Assembly (NCBI GenBank): GCA_902805845.1
Contig: CADCUI010000007.1
Location: 1-54,190, forward strand
Length of the DNA: 54,190 nt
DNA from: an uncultured Nocardioidaceae bacterium
Lineage (GTDB): Bacteria > Actinomycetota > Actinomycetes > Propionibacteriales > Nocardioidaceae
Reading direction: 5' to 3'
Both the position numbers and the translations under genes were made by a program. Positions 28,970 through 39,926 of the stretch are shown here, piece by piece (the first letter of the stretch is position 1; each line of letters opens with the position of its first letter). Below the pieces are notes generated by a model. The model had not been told where the DNA came from, ran no database searches, and worked only from the letters and a program-made list of their open reading frames with translations.

Positions 28970-29962
28970 CTAGGCGTGACCGTCGAACAGCGAGGTGATC
29001 GAGCCGTCCTCGAAGACCTCACGGATCGCCCGGGCGATGAGCGGGGCGATCGACAGCACGGTGAGCTTGTCGAAGTGCCGGTCGGACGGGATCGGCAGCG
29101 TGTTGGTGACCACGACCTCGGCAGCCCGGCTGTTCTTCAGGCGGTCGACTGCAGGGTCGGACAGGATCGCGTGGGTGGCCGCGATCACCACCCGACCGGC
29201 GCCCTCGTTCATGAGCGCCTCGGTGGCCTTCACGATCGTCCCTCCGGTGTCGATCATGTCGTCGACGAGGATGCAGGTGCGGCCCTGCACCTCACCGACC
29301 ACGCGGTTGGCCACCGACTCGTTGGGCCGGTTGATGTCGCGGGTCTTGTGGATGAACGCCAGCGGCGCGCCTCCGAGCCGCGCCGACCACTGCTCGGCGA
29401 CCTTGATCCGCCCGGCGTCGGGCGACACGATCGCGAGGTCGCTGCTGGTGTCGCCGGCGCCGTACTTCTCCTTGACGTAGTCCGACAGGACGGGCAGCGC
29501 CATCAGGTGGTCGACCGGCCCGTCGAAGAAGCCCTGGATCTGCGCGGTGTGGAGGTCGACGGCGATGAGCCGGTCGGCGCCGGCGGTGGCGAACAGGTCG
29601 GCGATCAGCCGAGCGGAGATGGGCTCACGCCCGCGGTGCTTCTTGTCCTGCCGGGCGTAGGCGTAGAACGGCATCACGACGGTGATCCGCTTGGCCGAGG
29701 CCCGCTTCAGGGCGTCGACCATGATCAGGTGCTCCATGATCCACTCGTTCACCGGAGCGGTGTGGCTCTGGATCACGAACGCGTCCGAGCCGCGCACGGA
29801 CTCCTGGAACCGCACGTAGATCTCGCTGTTGGCGAACTCGTGCGCCGAGGTCGGGATCAGCGAGATCCCCATCAGCGAGGCCACCTCTTCGGAGAGCTCG
29901 GGATGCGCCCTCCCCGTGAAGACCATGAGGTTCTTCTCGGTGGTGCGTTTGATGCTCGTCAC
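28970..29962 (-). CDS. prs: Ribose-phosphate pyrophosphokinase
   Basis: Makes PRPP from ribose-5-phosphate and ATP for nucleotide, His and Trp synthesis. 330 residues. It shows ELSEEVASLMGISLIPTSAHEFANSE, the flexible-loop and metal region VDLHTAQIQGFFDGPVDHL and the PRPP loop CILVDDMIDTGGTIVKATEAL. GTG 29962 is chosen because GAGGGAG stands ten bases upstream and homology starts there; the frame is open to 30163. It lies 34 bases after the glmU stop on the same strand. Confidence 0.97.
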   Translation of the reverse strand: MTSIKRTTEKNLMVFTGRAHPELSEEVASLMGISLIPTSAHEFANSEIYVRFQESVRGSDAFVIQSHTAPVNEWIMEHLIMVDALKRASAKRITVVMPFYAYARQDKKHRGREPISARLIADLFATAGADRLIAVDLHTAQIQGFFDGPVDHLMALPVLSDYVKEKYGAGDTSSDLAIVSPDAGRIKVAEQWSARLGGAPLAFIHKTRDINRPNESVANRVVGEVQGRTCILVDDMIDTGGTIVKATEALMNEGAGRVVIAATHAILSDPAVDRLKNSRAAEVVVTNTLPIPSDRHFDKLTVLSIAPLIARAIREVFEDGSITSLFDGHA

Positions 29963-29996
29963 TCGCGCGCTCCCTCGATCGGTGCTACGACCAGTC

Positions 29997-31475
29997 TCAC
30001 TCAGGGTCATCGGATGCCGGAACCCGACCCGCTGCCTGGGACGCGGCCTCGGCGGCGAGGGTGCCCTGCCGCCGCCGCGCGACCCAGCCCTCGATCGTGC
30101 GCTGCGGGCCGGCGGAGACCGCGAGCGCCCCGGGCGGGACGTCCTCCCGGACGACGGTGCCACCCCCGGTCACCGCGCCGTCCCCGATCTCGACCGGCGC
30201 GATGAAGGTGTTGTTGGAGCCGGTCTTCGCGTGCCGTCCCACACGGGTGCGGTGCTTGTCCACCCCGTCGTAGTTGGCGAAGATCGTGCCGGCCCCGATG
30301 TTGGTCCCCTCCCCGATCTCGGCGTCGCCCACGTAGGAGAGGTGGGGAAGCTTCGCCCCCTTCCCGATGCGGGCGTTCTTGCTCTCCACGAACGCGCCGA
30401 TCTTGCCGCGCTCGCCGAGCACCGTGCCGGGCCTCAGGTAGGAGAACGGGCCGACATCGGCGCCGGACCCGATCACCGCCAGCTCGGCGTGGGTGCGGAC
30501 CACCCTCGCACCGCGGCCCACCTCGACGTCCTTGAGCGTGCAGTCGGGCCCTACCACCGCGTCCTCGGCCACCACCGTGGCGCCCAGCAGCTGCACGCCG
30601 GGCAGGAGGGTCACGTCCGGCTCGAGGGACACGGTGACGTCCACCCAGGTGCTCGTGGGGTCCACGACCGTGACGCCCTCACGCATCCACCGCGCCAACG
30701 TGCGCTGATTGAGGTGTGCGGCGAGGGCAGCGAGCTGCGCGCGGTCGTTCGCCCCCTCGGTCTGCAGCACGTCGGTGGTGACGTGCGCGCCGACCTCGAG
30801 GTCGGCGGCTCGGGCGATGGCGACCACGTCGGTGAGGTAGTACTCGCGCTTGGCGTTGTCGTTGTCCACCCGCGCAAGGGCATCGGCGAGGAAGTCGCCG
30901 TCGAACGCGTAGATGCCCGAGTTGATCTCCCGGACGGCCGCCTGCTGCTCGTCGGCGTCCTTGTCCTCGACGATCTCGGTCACCACGCCGGTGGCGTCGC
31001 GGAGCACGCGTCCGTAGCCGAACGGGTCGGCGACCACGCCGGTGAGCAGCGTGACGGCGCGACCGGCGCCGGCGTGCTCGGCGACCAGGCCGGCCAGCGT
31101 GGCGCCCTCCAGGAGCGGCGTGTCGCCGGTGGTCACCACGACGGTGCCCGAGGTGTGGCCGCAGGCGTCGCGCAACGTCTCGAGGGCGATCCGCACCGCG
31201 TGCCCGGTGCCTTCCTGGCTCTCCTGCACGGCCAGCAGCGCGTCGGGCAGCAGGTCCCGGACGTGCGGCCCCACCTCCTCACGGCCGTGGCCCACCACGG
31301 CGACGAGATGGCGAGGACGGACGGCCCCGGCAGCGGCCAGCACGTGGCCGATCATGCTCCGGCCCCCGAGGGGGTGGAGCACCTTCGCACGCTTCGAGCG
31401 CATCCGGGTGCCGGCGCCGGCGGCCAGCACGACGACGGCGGTGGGCGGCTCGGGATGGTCGGCGGGCAGGCTCAC
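29997..31475 (-). CDS. glmU: Bifunctional N-acetylglucosamine-1-phosphate uridyltransferase/glucosamine-1-phosphate acetyltransferase
   Basis: Supplies UDP-GlcNAc for the cell wall and surface glycans. 492 residues. The N-terminal pyrophosphorylase domain has VVVLAAGAGTRMRSKRAKVLHPLGG. The C-terminal left-handed beta-helix shows hexapeptide repeats and the acetyltransferase segment LSYVGDAEIGEGTNIGAGTI followed by NYDGVDKHRT and GSNNTFIAPVEIGDGA. Start is GTG 31475 behind GAGGAAG. A C-terminal tail after about 465 is Ala/Arg-rich. Confidence 0.97.
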   Translation of the reverse strand: MSLPADHPEPPTAVVVLAAGAGTRMRSKRAKVLHPLGGRSMIGHVLAAAGAVRPRHLVAVVGHGREEVGPHVRDLLPDALLAVQESQEGTGHAVRIALETLRDACGHTSGTVVVTTGDTPLLEGATLAGLVAEHAGAGRAVTLLTGVVADPFGYGRVLRDATGVVTEIVEDKDADEQQAAVREINSGIYAFDGDFLADALARVDNDNAKREYYLTDVVAIARAADLEVGAHVTTDVLQTEGANDRAQLAALAAHLNQRTLARWMREGVTVVDPTSTWVDVTVSLEPDVTLLPGVQLLGATVVAEDAVVGPDCTLKDVEVGRGARVVRTHAELAVIGSGADVGPFSYLRPGTVLGERGKIGAFVESKNARIGKGAKLPHLSYVGDAEIGEGTNIGAGTIFANYDGVDKHRTRVGRHAKTGSNNTFIAPVEIGDGAVTGGGTVVREDVPPGALAVSAGPQRTIEGWVARRRQGTLAAEAASQAAGRVPASDDPE

Positions 31476-31527
31476 GGCTGGCTTCCTCGGTGGGGGTCGG
31501 ACCGGTCGAGACCGGTGCGGGACACAG

Positions 31528-31607
31528 CTCCCCGGGTAGGAGTCGAACCTACGTCGCTTTGTCCGCATTCAAAGTGCGGCGGGCCCTGCCGACAGACCAA
31601 CCGGGGA
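31528..31607 (-). tRNA. tRNA-Gln (anticodon TTG) with enlarged variable region
   Basis: Read on the minus strand, a seven-base acceptor stem TCCCCGG pairs with CCGGGGA. The T arm is GTAGG-TTCGACT-CCTAC, and the anticodon arm is CCGCA-CTTTGAA-TGCGG, giving anticodon TTG. The 3' discriminator is G and CCA is not encoded. Total length is 80 bases. The stretch between anticodon and T stems is ten bases (ACAAAGCGAC), longer than the four or five usual for class I tRNAs. A tRNA-Gln next to glmU is, from memory, conserved in actinobacteria. Confidence 0.88.
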
Positions 31608-31619
31608 CAGGGGGCCAGC

Positions 31620-32414
31620 CTACGCAGGGTGCCGGCCGGGCGCCTTCTGGGCCACGGCGAACACCCGGCGGAACGGCAGCACGGTGCCGTGCTCGCCCGG
31701 TGGGTACGCCGACCGCAGCGCCCGGCGGAACTCGTCCTCGAACTCGTGGCGGAGCTCCCCCGGTAGCGCCTGCAGGGTCGGTCGGGCGCCGGTGCCGACG
31801 GCCCAGTGGAACACCGCGTCCGATCCTGTGAGCAGGTGCAGGTACGTCGTTTCCCACACGTCGACCGAGCAACCGAGCGCCAGCAGCCGCTCGAGGTAGA
31901 CCTCGGGGTCGTGGGCCCGGGGACCCTCCACGCCGCTGAGGTGGGGAGCGAAGCGAGGGTCGGCCTCGAGCTCGTGGCGGCGGGTGTGGCTGGGCTCGCC
32001 GAAGTTGCCCGGCACCTGGAGGGCGAACCACCCGCCGGGAGCGACGTGACCCAGCAGGTCGGGGAGGAGGTCGAGATGCCCGGGAACCCACTGGAGGGTG
32101 GCGTTCGTGACGAGCACGTCCACCGGGCCGTCGGGTCGCCAGGACCGGAGGTCGCCGGCGACGTACCTCACGCCGGCGGCCCTCTCCGCGGCCCCCTCCG
32201 CTGCCGCCACCATCTCCGCGGAGCTGTCCACGCCGACGACCTCGGCACCCGGCCACCGGCGCGCCAGCAGCCCCGTCAGGGTGCCCGGTCCGCATCCGAG
32301 GTCGACGACGCGCTGTGGCTCCGAGGCATGCACCCGTGCCAGCAGGTCCAGGAAGGGCCTGCCACGCTCGTCGGCGTAGGCGAGGTAGGTGGACGGGTCC
32401 CAGGCGTGCGTCAT
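31620..32414 (-). CDS. tam: Trans-aconitate 2-methyltransferase
   Basis: Methylates trans-aconitate, a spontaneous isomer of cis-aconitate that inhibits aconitase. 264 residues. It starts AWDPSTYLAYADERGRPFLDLLARV, motif I is VVDLGCGPGTLTGLL, then VGVDSSAEMV, TNATLQWVPGHLDLLP and GWFALQVPGNFGEPSH, the recognisable Tam set. Start is ATG 32414. The divergent MarR-family gene and the palindrome between them suggest local control. Confidence 0.93.
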   Translation of the reverse strand: MTHAWDPSTYLAYADERGRPFLDLLARVHASEPQRVVDLGCGPGTLTGLLARRWPGAEVVGVDSSAEMVAAAEGAAERAAGVRYVAGDLRSWRPDGPVDVLVTNATLQWVPGHLDLLPDLLGHVAPGGWFALQVPGNFGEPSHTRRHELEADPRFAPHLSGVEGPRAHDPEVYLERLLALGCSVDVWETTYLHLLTGSDAVFHWAVGTGARPTLQALPGELRHEFEDEFRRALRSAYPPGEHGTVLPFRRVFAVAQKAPGRHPA

Positions 32415-32487
32415 GGCGTCTCCTCGGCCGGCACCGGACCGAACGCCGATGCGCGCTCCGAGCACGATCTGACCCCGATGTCTCGAT

Positions 32488-32502
32488 GTCAAGATTCTTG
32501 AC
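32488..32502. promoter_or_regulatory. MarR-type operator between tam and its regulator
   Basis: The perfect inverted repeat GTCAAG-ATT-CTTGAC lies 18 bases before the MarR-family start and about 75 bases before tam. Its size and symmetry fit a MarR dimer, and its place fits autoregulation plus control of tam. Confidence 0.75.
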
Positions 32503-32520
32503 CGTTTATGCTCGTGCGCC

Positions 32521-33015
32521 ATGGAGGACGAGGTCGACCGGGTGGTCGAGGCGTGGGCCCGGGAGCGCCCCGACCTCGACCTCTCCCCGATGGGGGTCCT
32601 GAGCCGGGTCGGCCGGGTCGGCCACCATCTCGACGCCGCCCGACGCGCATCCTTCGCCGACCACGGGGTGGAGGCGTGGGAGTTCGACGTGCTCGCCGCG
32701 TTGCGCCGGTCGGGGCCGCCGTACGAGCTCTCCCCCGGCCGGCTGGTCCGGGAGACCCTGGTGACCAGCGGCACGATGACCAACCGGGTCGACCGACTCG
32801 TCGCCCGGTCGCTCGTCGAACGGCTTCCGGACCCGGCGGACCGGCGGGGTGTGCTGGTGCGGCTCACCGAGCGGGGACGCGAGACGGTCGACGGTGCGCT
32901 CCGCGCGCTCCTCGAGCGCGAGCGCGCCCTGCTCGGCAGCCTGACCCCGGCCGAGCAGGGCCGGCTGGCCTCGCTGCTGCGTCAGCTCTCCCTCGCCGTG
33001 GAGCACCGGGCCTAG
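32521..33015 (+). CDS. MarR-family transcriptional regulator (TamR-like position)
   Basis: 164 residues with a winged helix. Helix-turn-helix region LSPGRLVRETLVTSGTMTNRVDRLVARSL (about 77-105) is followed by the wing DPADRRGVLVRLTERG, whose DPADRR is the family hallmark. It is divergent from tam with a perfect palindrome between, the arrangement of the Streptomyces TamR-tam pair as I recall it. There the regulator is reported to respond to citrate-family ligands; whether that holds here is inference. It is convergent with the ABC-F gene. Confidence 0.9.
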   Translation: MEDEVDRVVEAWARERPDLDLSPMGVLSRVGRVGHHLDAARRASFADHGVEAWEFDVLAALRRSGPPYELSPGRLVRETLVTSGTMTNRVDRLVARSLVERLPDPADRRGVLVRLTERGRETVDGALRALLERERALLGSLTPAEQGRLASLLRQLSLAVEHRA

Positions 33016-33039
33016 CGACCTGGTCCGAGCAGAGGCCGA

Positions 33040-34869
33040 TCAGCCCTCGAGCACCTCGGCGGCCGTGAGCCACTCCTCCTCGAACGTCTCCCGCTCGGCC
33101 ACCACCTCGCGCAGCCGGGCGTCGAGCTCGGTCAGCCGCTGGTGGTCGCTGACGTGCTCGACCAGCTCGGCGTGCAGCCGCGCCTCCTGCTCCTGCAGGC
33201 GCGCCAGCCGGCGTTCGACACGGGCCATGGTCTTTCGCGCCTCACGCTCCTCCGCCGACCCGCGTCGGGCCGAGGAGGACGCGTCGCCGTCGTCCTCGGC
33301 GGCCACCGGCGAGCCGGTGGACGCGCCGGTGGAGCCGTGCCGCGGGTCCGAGCCGGTCGGACCGGCCGCGGGGGCGGCCCGCAGCTCGAGGTACTCCTCG
33401 ACCCCGCGCGGCAGCATCCGGAGGGAGCCGTCGCCGGTCAGTGCCCAGACGGTGTCGCAGGTCCGCTCGAGGAAGTACCGGTCGTGCGAGACGACCACGA
33501 GGGTCCCGGGCCATTGGTCGAGGTAGTCCTCCACCACGGTCAGCGTCTCGATGTCGAGGTCGTTGGTCGGTTCGTCGAGGAGGAGGACGTTGGGCTCGGC
33601 GAGCAGCAGCCGGAGGAGCTGGAGCCGACGCCGCTCCCCGCCGGAGAGGTCGGCCACCCGCGCGGTCAGCCGGTCGCCGGTGAACCCGAAGCGCTCGAGC
33701 AGGGTCGTCGCGCTGACCTCACCGCCGGCCGTGCGACCCACCCGCCTCACCTGCTCGACCGCCGCGAGCACCCGCAGGTCCGGGTCGACGTCGGTGACGT
33801 CCTGGGTCAGACGCGCCAGCGCGACCGTGCGACCACGCTTCACCCGCCCGGCGTCGGGGACCAGGTCCTCGGCCACCAGCCGCAGCAGCGAGGTCTTGCC
33901 GGAGCCGTTCACGCCGACCAGCCCCAGGCGGTCCCCCGGACCGAGCCGCCAGGTGACGTGCGCCAGCAGGGTGCGGTCCCCCCGTCGCAGGTCCACGTCC
34001 TCGAGGTCGACGACGTCCTTGCCGAGCCGGCTCGCGGCGAAGCGCCGCAGCTCGAGCCGGTCCCGCGGTGGTGGCTCGTCCTCGATGAGGGCGTTCGCCG
34101 CGTCCATGCGGAACCGCGGCTTGGAGGTGCGAGCCGGTGCGCCGCGGCGCAGCCACGCCAGCTCCTTGCGGACCAGGTTCTGCCGACGGCTCTCGGTGGC
34201 CGCGGCCTGACGCATCCGCTCCGCCTTCGCGAGCACGAACGCCGCGTAGCCGCCGTCGTACACGTCGACGACGGCGTCGTGCACCTCCCAGGTCTCGGTG
34301 CAGACGGCGTCGAGGAACCACCGGTCGTGGGTCACCACGACAAGCGCGGTGGGACGTCGGGCGAGGTGGCGCGCAAGCCAGTCGACCGCCTCCACGTCGA
34401 GGTGGTTGGTCGGCTCGTCGAGCAGGAGGAGGTTGTGGTCACCGAGCAGGAGCCGCGACAACGAGCAGCGGCGTCGCTCCCCGCCCGAGAGTCCTTCGAC
34501 CGTCCGGTCGAGCGGTACGCCGGCGAGCAGGACCTCGACCACCTCGCGGGTCGTCGGGTCAGCCGCCCAGGCATGGTCGGGCGCATCGCCGAGCACGACG
34601 TGGCGCACGGTCGACGTCGGGTCGAGCTCGTCGGCCTGCGACAGGAACCCGAGCCTCAACGAGCGGGACGCCGAGACCCGGCCGGCGTCGGCCGGCTCCT
34701 CCCCCGCGAGGAGCCGCAGCAGCGTGGTCTTCCCGTCGCCGTTGCGGCCGACCACCCCGATGCGCTGCCCGGCTCCCACCCCGAGGCTCACCTCGGCGAG
34801 GAGTGGGCGGATGCCGAAGGCCTTGGACACCCGCTCGAGGTTGACGAGGTTAGCCGGCGGTGCGCTCAT
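33040..34869 (-). CDS. ABC-F family ATPase
   Basis: 609 residues with two ATP-binding cassettes and no membrane part. Cassette 1: Walker A VVGRNGDGKTT, signature LSGGERRRCSL, Walker B LLLLDEPTNHLD. Cassette 2: Walker A LVGVNGSGKTS, signature LSGGERRRLQL, Walker B LLLDEPTNDLD. A linker with ELAWLRRGAPARTSKPRFR lies between. The C-terminal 80 residues form a charged coiled coil as in Uup. ABC-F proteins act on the ribosome (translation factors or antibiotic resistance), not in transport. Its ATG overlaps the ispE stop (ATGA), so it is translationally coupled to ispE. Confidence 0.94.
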   Translation of the reverse strand: MSAPPANLVNLERVSKAFGIRPLLAEVSLGVGAGQRIGVVGRNGDGKTTLLRLLAGEEPADAGRVSASRSLRLGFLSQADELDPTSTVRHVVLGDAPDHAWAADPTTREVVEVLLAGVPLDRTVEGLSGGERRRCSLSRLLLGDHNLLLLDEPTNHLDVEAVDWLARHLARRPTALVVVTHDRWFLDAVCTETWEVHDAVVDVYDGGYAAFVLAKAERMRQAAATESRRQNLVRKELAWLRRGAPARTSKPRFRMDAANALIEDEPPPRDRLELRRFAASRLGKDVVDLEDVDLRRGDRTLLAHVTWRLGPGDRLGLVGVNGSGKTSLLRLVAEDLVPDAGRVKRGRTVALARLTQDVTDVDPDLRVLAAVEQVRRVGRTAGGEVSATTLLERFGFTGDRLTARVADLSGGERRRLQLLRLLLAEPNVLLLDEPTNDLDIETLTVVEDYLDQWPGTLVVVSHDRYFLERTCDTVWALTGDGSLRMLPRGVEEYLELRAAPAAGPTGSDPRHGSTGASTGSPVAAEDDGDASSSARRGSAEEREARKTMARVERRLARLQEQEARLHAELVEHVSDHQRLTELDARLREVVAERETFEEEWLTAAEVLEG

Positions 34870-35806
34870 CGGTGGACCGCCGTGACCCGGGCACCGTGCA
34901 CCGGTCCCCGGGCGACCACCGGCGGTGCGAGCTCCAGCCCGTTCCGACCGGCGACGGCCGCGAGCGCCTCGCCGACCTGCTCGGCGTGGTCGGGACTCTC
35001 GCACAGGAAGAGCGTCGTCGGCCCGCTCCCGCTGACCAGGGCACCGTGCGCGGAGCACTCGGAGCCGGCACGCAGGAGTGGCGCCAGCGAGGGGCGCAAG
35101 GAGACCGCGGCCGGCGCGAGGTCGTTGGACAACGCGCGTCCCAGCCCCTCGATGTCGCCGGCACGGAGCGCGGCGAGCAACGCGTCGGGAACCTCCGGTG
35201 GACGCGCGGATCTGCCGGCGCGGAGCCGGTCGAGCTCAGCGTAGACCGCGGCGGTGGAGAGGCCGTCCGGGTCGGGGACGACCAGCCACCAGTACTCGCC
35301 GCGCGACATCACCGAGGTGACCTGCTCGCCGCGACCGGACCCCATCGCGGTGCCCCCGGTGAGGCAGAACGGCACGTCGCTACCGAGCTCGGCGGCGAGA
35401 GCGGCCAGCTCGGCTCGAGGGGTGTGCAGCTCGAACAGCGCGTCGGCCCCCAGCAGCGCCGCTGCCGCGTCGCTGCTGCCGCCGGCCAGCCCGCCGGCGA
35501 CCGGGATCCGCTTCCGTAGGTGCAGTGAGACCAGCAGCTCCCGGCCGACGTGCTCGCCGAGCAACCGCACGGCTCTCGCGGCGAGGTTGTCCTCGTGGCA
35601 CGGCACGTCGGTGACGTCGACGCCGTCGCCCGAGACCGTGACGGTGATCGCTGTCGAGCCGCGGTCGGCGGGCCGGAGCACCACCTCGTCGTACATGCTG
35701 ACGGCCTGGTAGACCGTGGCGAGCGGGTGGTAGCCGTCGGGGCGCACCGGGCCCACCCCCAGGCTCAGGTTGATCTTCGCCGGCGTCGTGACGCGCACCT
35801 CGGCGG

Positions 35807-35810
<4 letters not shown>
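34866..35810 (-). CDS. ispE: 4-diphosphocytidyl-2-C-methyl-D-erythritol kinase
   Basis: Fourth step of the MEP isoprenoid pathway, which also feeds undecaprenyl phosphate. 314 residues. GHMP motifs are [19 protein letters not shown] at the N terminus, the ATP loop [17 protein letters not shown] near residue 100 and [15 protein letters not shown] near residue 270. ATG 35810 overlaps the ksgA stop by four bases, and the stop overlaps the ABC-F start. This gives a coupled rpfB-ksgA-ispE-ABC-F row. Confidence 0.96.
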
Positions 35811-38140
<2,330 letters not shown>

Positions 38141-38980
38141 CTACCAGGCGCCGCCGAACGCCTCGAAGGTGTTGCGCTCGATCGTCTGGCACAGTGTGGT
38201 CAGGTCGTCGCCACGCACCTCGGCCATGGCCCGCACGGTGACCGGCACGAGGTACGACGCGTTGGGCCGCCCACGGTACGGCGTGGGCGTGAGGAACGGC
38301 GCGTCGGTCTCCACGAGCACTCGGTCGATGGGCGTGGCGCGGAGGGCGTCCCGCAGGTCCCCGGCGTTCTTGAAGGTGACGGTGCCGGCGAACGACAGCC
38401 AGAAACCGCGGTCCAGGCACTGCTGAGCGAACCCGGCGTCACCGGAGAAGCAGTGCATCACCACCCGGTCGGGGGCCCCTTGCTCGTCGACCACCCGCAG
38501 CACGTCGGCGTGGGCGTCCCGGTCATGGATGACCAGCGTCTTGCCCAGCCGCTTCGCCAGGTCGACGTGCAGTCGGAACGAGCGCTCCTGAGCGTCCCGG
38601 CCGTCGGCGCCGGTCCGGAAGTGGTCGAGCCCGGTCTCCCCCACGGCGCGGACCCGGTCGTGCTGCGCGAGCCGGCTCACCTCGGCCCAGGCCTCGTCGA
38701 ACGTCCCCTGCTCGGCCAGCCGCGGCGCCTCGTTGGGGTGCAGGGCGACGGCGGCGACGATCCCCTGGTGACGGGCCGCGACGTCGACCGACCACCGCGC
38801 GCTGTCGAGCTCGCAGCCGATCTGGACGATGCGGGGCACGCCCACGGCTGCCGACGCGTCGAGCGCCCGCTCGGTCGTCCACGCCTCGGTCCCGTCCAGC
38901 ACCATCTCGAGGTGGCAGTGGTTGTCGACGACCGGGTGCGGTAGCGGCTCGGGCGCCGGCGGGCGTTCCGGTCCGGTCAC
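38141..38980 (-). CDS. tatD: TatD-family metal-dependent DNase
   Basis: 279 residues. Metal-binding motifs in order are VVDNHCHLEM (HxH), VRAVGETGLDHF, LVIHDRDAHADV, VVMHCFSGDAGFAQQCL and VLVETDAPFLTPTPYRGRPN. The family degrades single-stranded DNA and is linked to repair. Start is ATG 38980, overlapping the rsmI stop by four bases (ATGA), so the two are coupled. In Mycobacterium, metS lies in this area; it is missing here. Confidence 0.95.
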   Translation of the reverse strand: MTGPERPPAPEPLPHPVVDNHCHLEMVLDGTEAWTTERALDASAAVGVPRIVQIGCELDSARWSVDVAARHQGIVAAVALHPNEAPRLAEQGTFDEAWAEVSRLAQHDRVRAVGETGLDHFRTGADGRDAQERSFRLHVDLAKRLGKTLVIHDRDAHADVLRVVDEQGAPDRVVMHCFSGDAGFAQQCLDRGFWLSFAGTVTFKNAGDLRDALRATPIDRVLVETDAPFLTPTPYRGRPNASYLVPVTVRAMAEVRGDDLTTLCQTIERNTFEAFGGAW

Positions 38981-39849
38981 GGCTCACGTCCCCCTTCGGG
39001 GCCGTCGGGTGTCGCGGGCGCCCTGTGCACCGCGTCGTACACCTCCCGGCGCGGCCGGCCGGTGCGCCCGGCGACCGCTCGGATCGCCTCCTTGCGTGGT
39101 GTTCCGGCTGCCTCCTCCGCGGCCACCAGTGCTGAGAGCTCCGCTGCCTCCCGCGGCCGGCTGGGCGCGGCGGGCCGACCCGCCACCACGACGGTGACCT
39201 CACCCCGCACCCCGTCCTCCGCCCACGCGACCAGCTCGCCCAGGCCACCGCGAACGACCTGCTCGTGGGTCTTTGTCAGCTCGCGGCAGACAGCGCCCGG
39301 TCGCTCGGGGCCGAACGCTTCGGCGACCGACCTGAGCATGGCCGCGGTCCGGTGGGGCGCCTCGAAGAACACCATCGTGCGGGGCTCCTCGGCGAGCTCG
39401 GCGAGCCGGCGGGCGCGCTCGCCGCTCTTGCGGGGCAGGAACCCCTCGAAGCAGAACCGGTCGACAGGAAGCCCTGACACGGCCAGTGCGGCCAGCACTG
39501 CGCTGGGCCCGGGGACCACGGTCACCCGCACCCCCGCCTCGACCGCGGCCGCCACCAGCCGGTATCCCGGGTCGGAGACCGACGGCATGCCGGCGTCGGT
39601 GACCAGGAGGACACGCCTGCCCTCGAGAAGGTCGGCCAGCAGGCCCGCGGTGCGACCCGCCTCGTTGCCCTCGAAGTAGGAGACCGTGCGGCCGGCGACC
39701 CCGACGCCGAGGTCGGTGGTGAGCCTGTGCAGCCGACGGGTGTCCTCGGCCGCGACCACGTCGGCGGTGGCGAGCTCCTCGGCCAGCCGCGGGGAGGCGT
39801 CGGCCGGCCGACCGATCGGCGTGGCTGCGAGCACGAGCAGCCCGGTCAC
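38977..39849 (-). CDS. rsmI: 16S rRNA (cytidine-1402 2'-O) methyltransferase
   Basis: Methylates the ribose of C1402 in the ribosomal P site. 290 residues from GTG 39849. Typical blocks are LLVLAATPIGRPADASPRL, VVAAEDTRRL, VLLVTDAGMPSVSDPGYRLVAAAV and VVPGPSAVLAALAVSGLP, with GRRVLLVTDAGMPS as the cofactor loop. The C terminus (about 235-290) carries a small helical domain found in longer actinobacterial forms. It is divergent from pmt with a 77-base gap. Confidence 0.95.
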   Translation of the reverse strand: MTGLLVLAATPIGRPADASPRLAEELATADVVAAEDTRRLHRLTTDLGVGVAGRTVSYFEGNEAGRTAGLLADLLEGRRVLLVTDAGMPSVSDPGYRLVAAAVEAGVRVTVVPGPSAVLAALAVSGLPVDRFCFEGFLPRKSGERARRLAELAEEPRTMVFFEAPHRTAAMLRSVAEAFGPERPGAVCRELTKTHEQVVRGGLGELVAWAEDGVRGEVTVVVAGRPAAPSRPREAAELSALVAAEEAAGTPRKEAIRAVAGRTGRPRREVYDAVHRAPATPDGPEGGREP

Positions 39850-39926
39850 GACGCCACCTGGTTGGTCACCGGGACATCCTCGCCGATCGGCGGTGTCCTT
39901 CCGGGGTCTGCCCCTAGGCTGCCGCT

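Noticed and set aside
31528-31607. Integration (att) site at tRNA-Gln
   Set aside because: No integrase gene and no duplicated tRNA 3' end were found near it; both flanks are housekeeping or metabolic genes.
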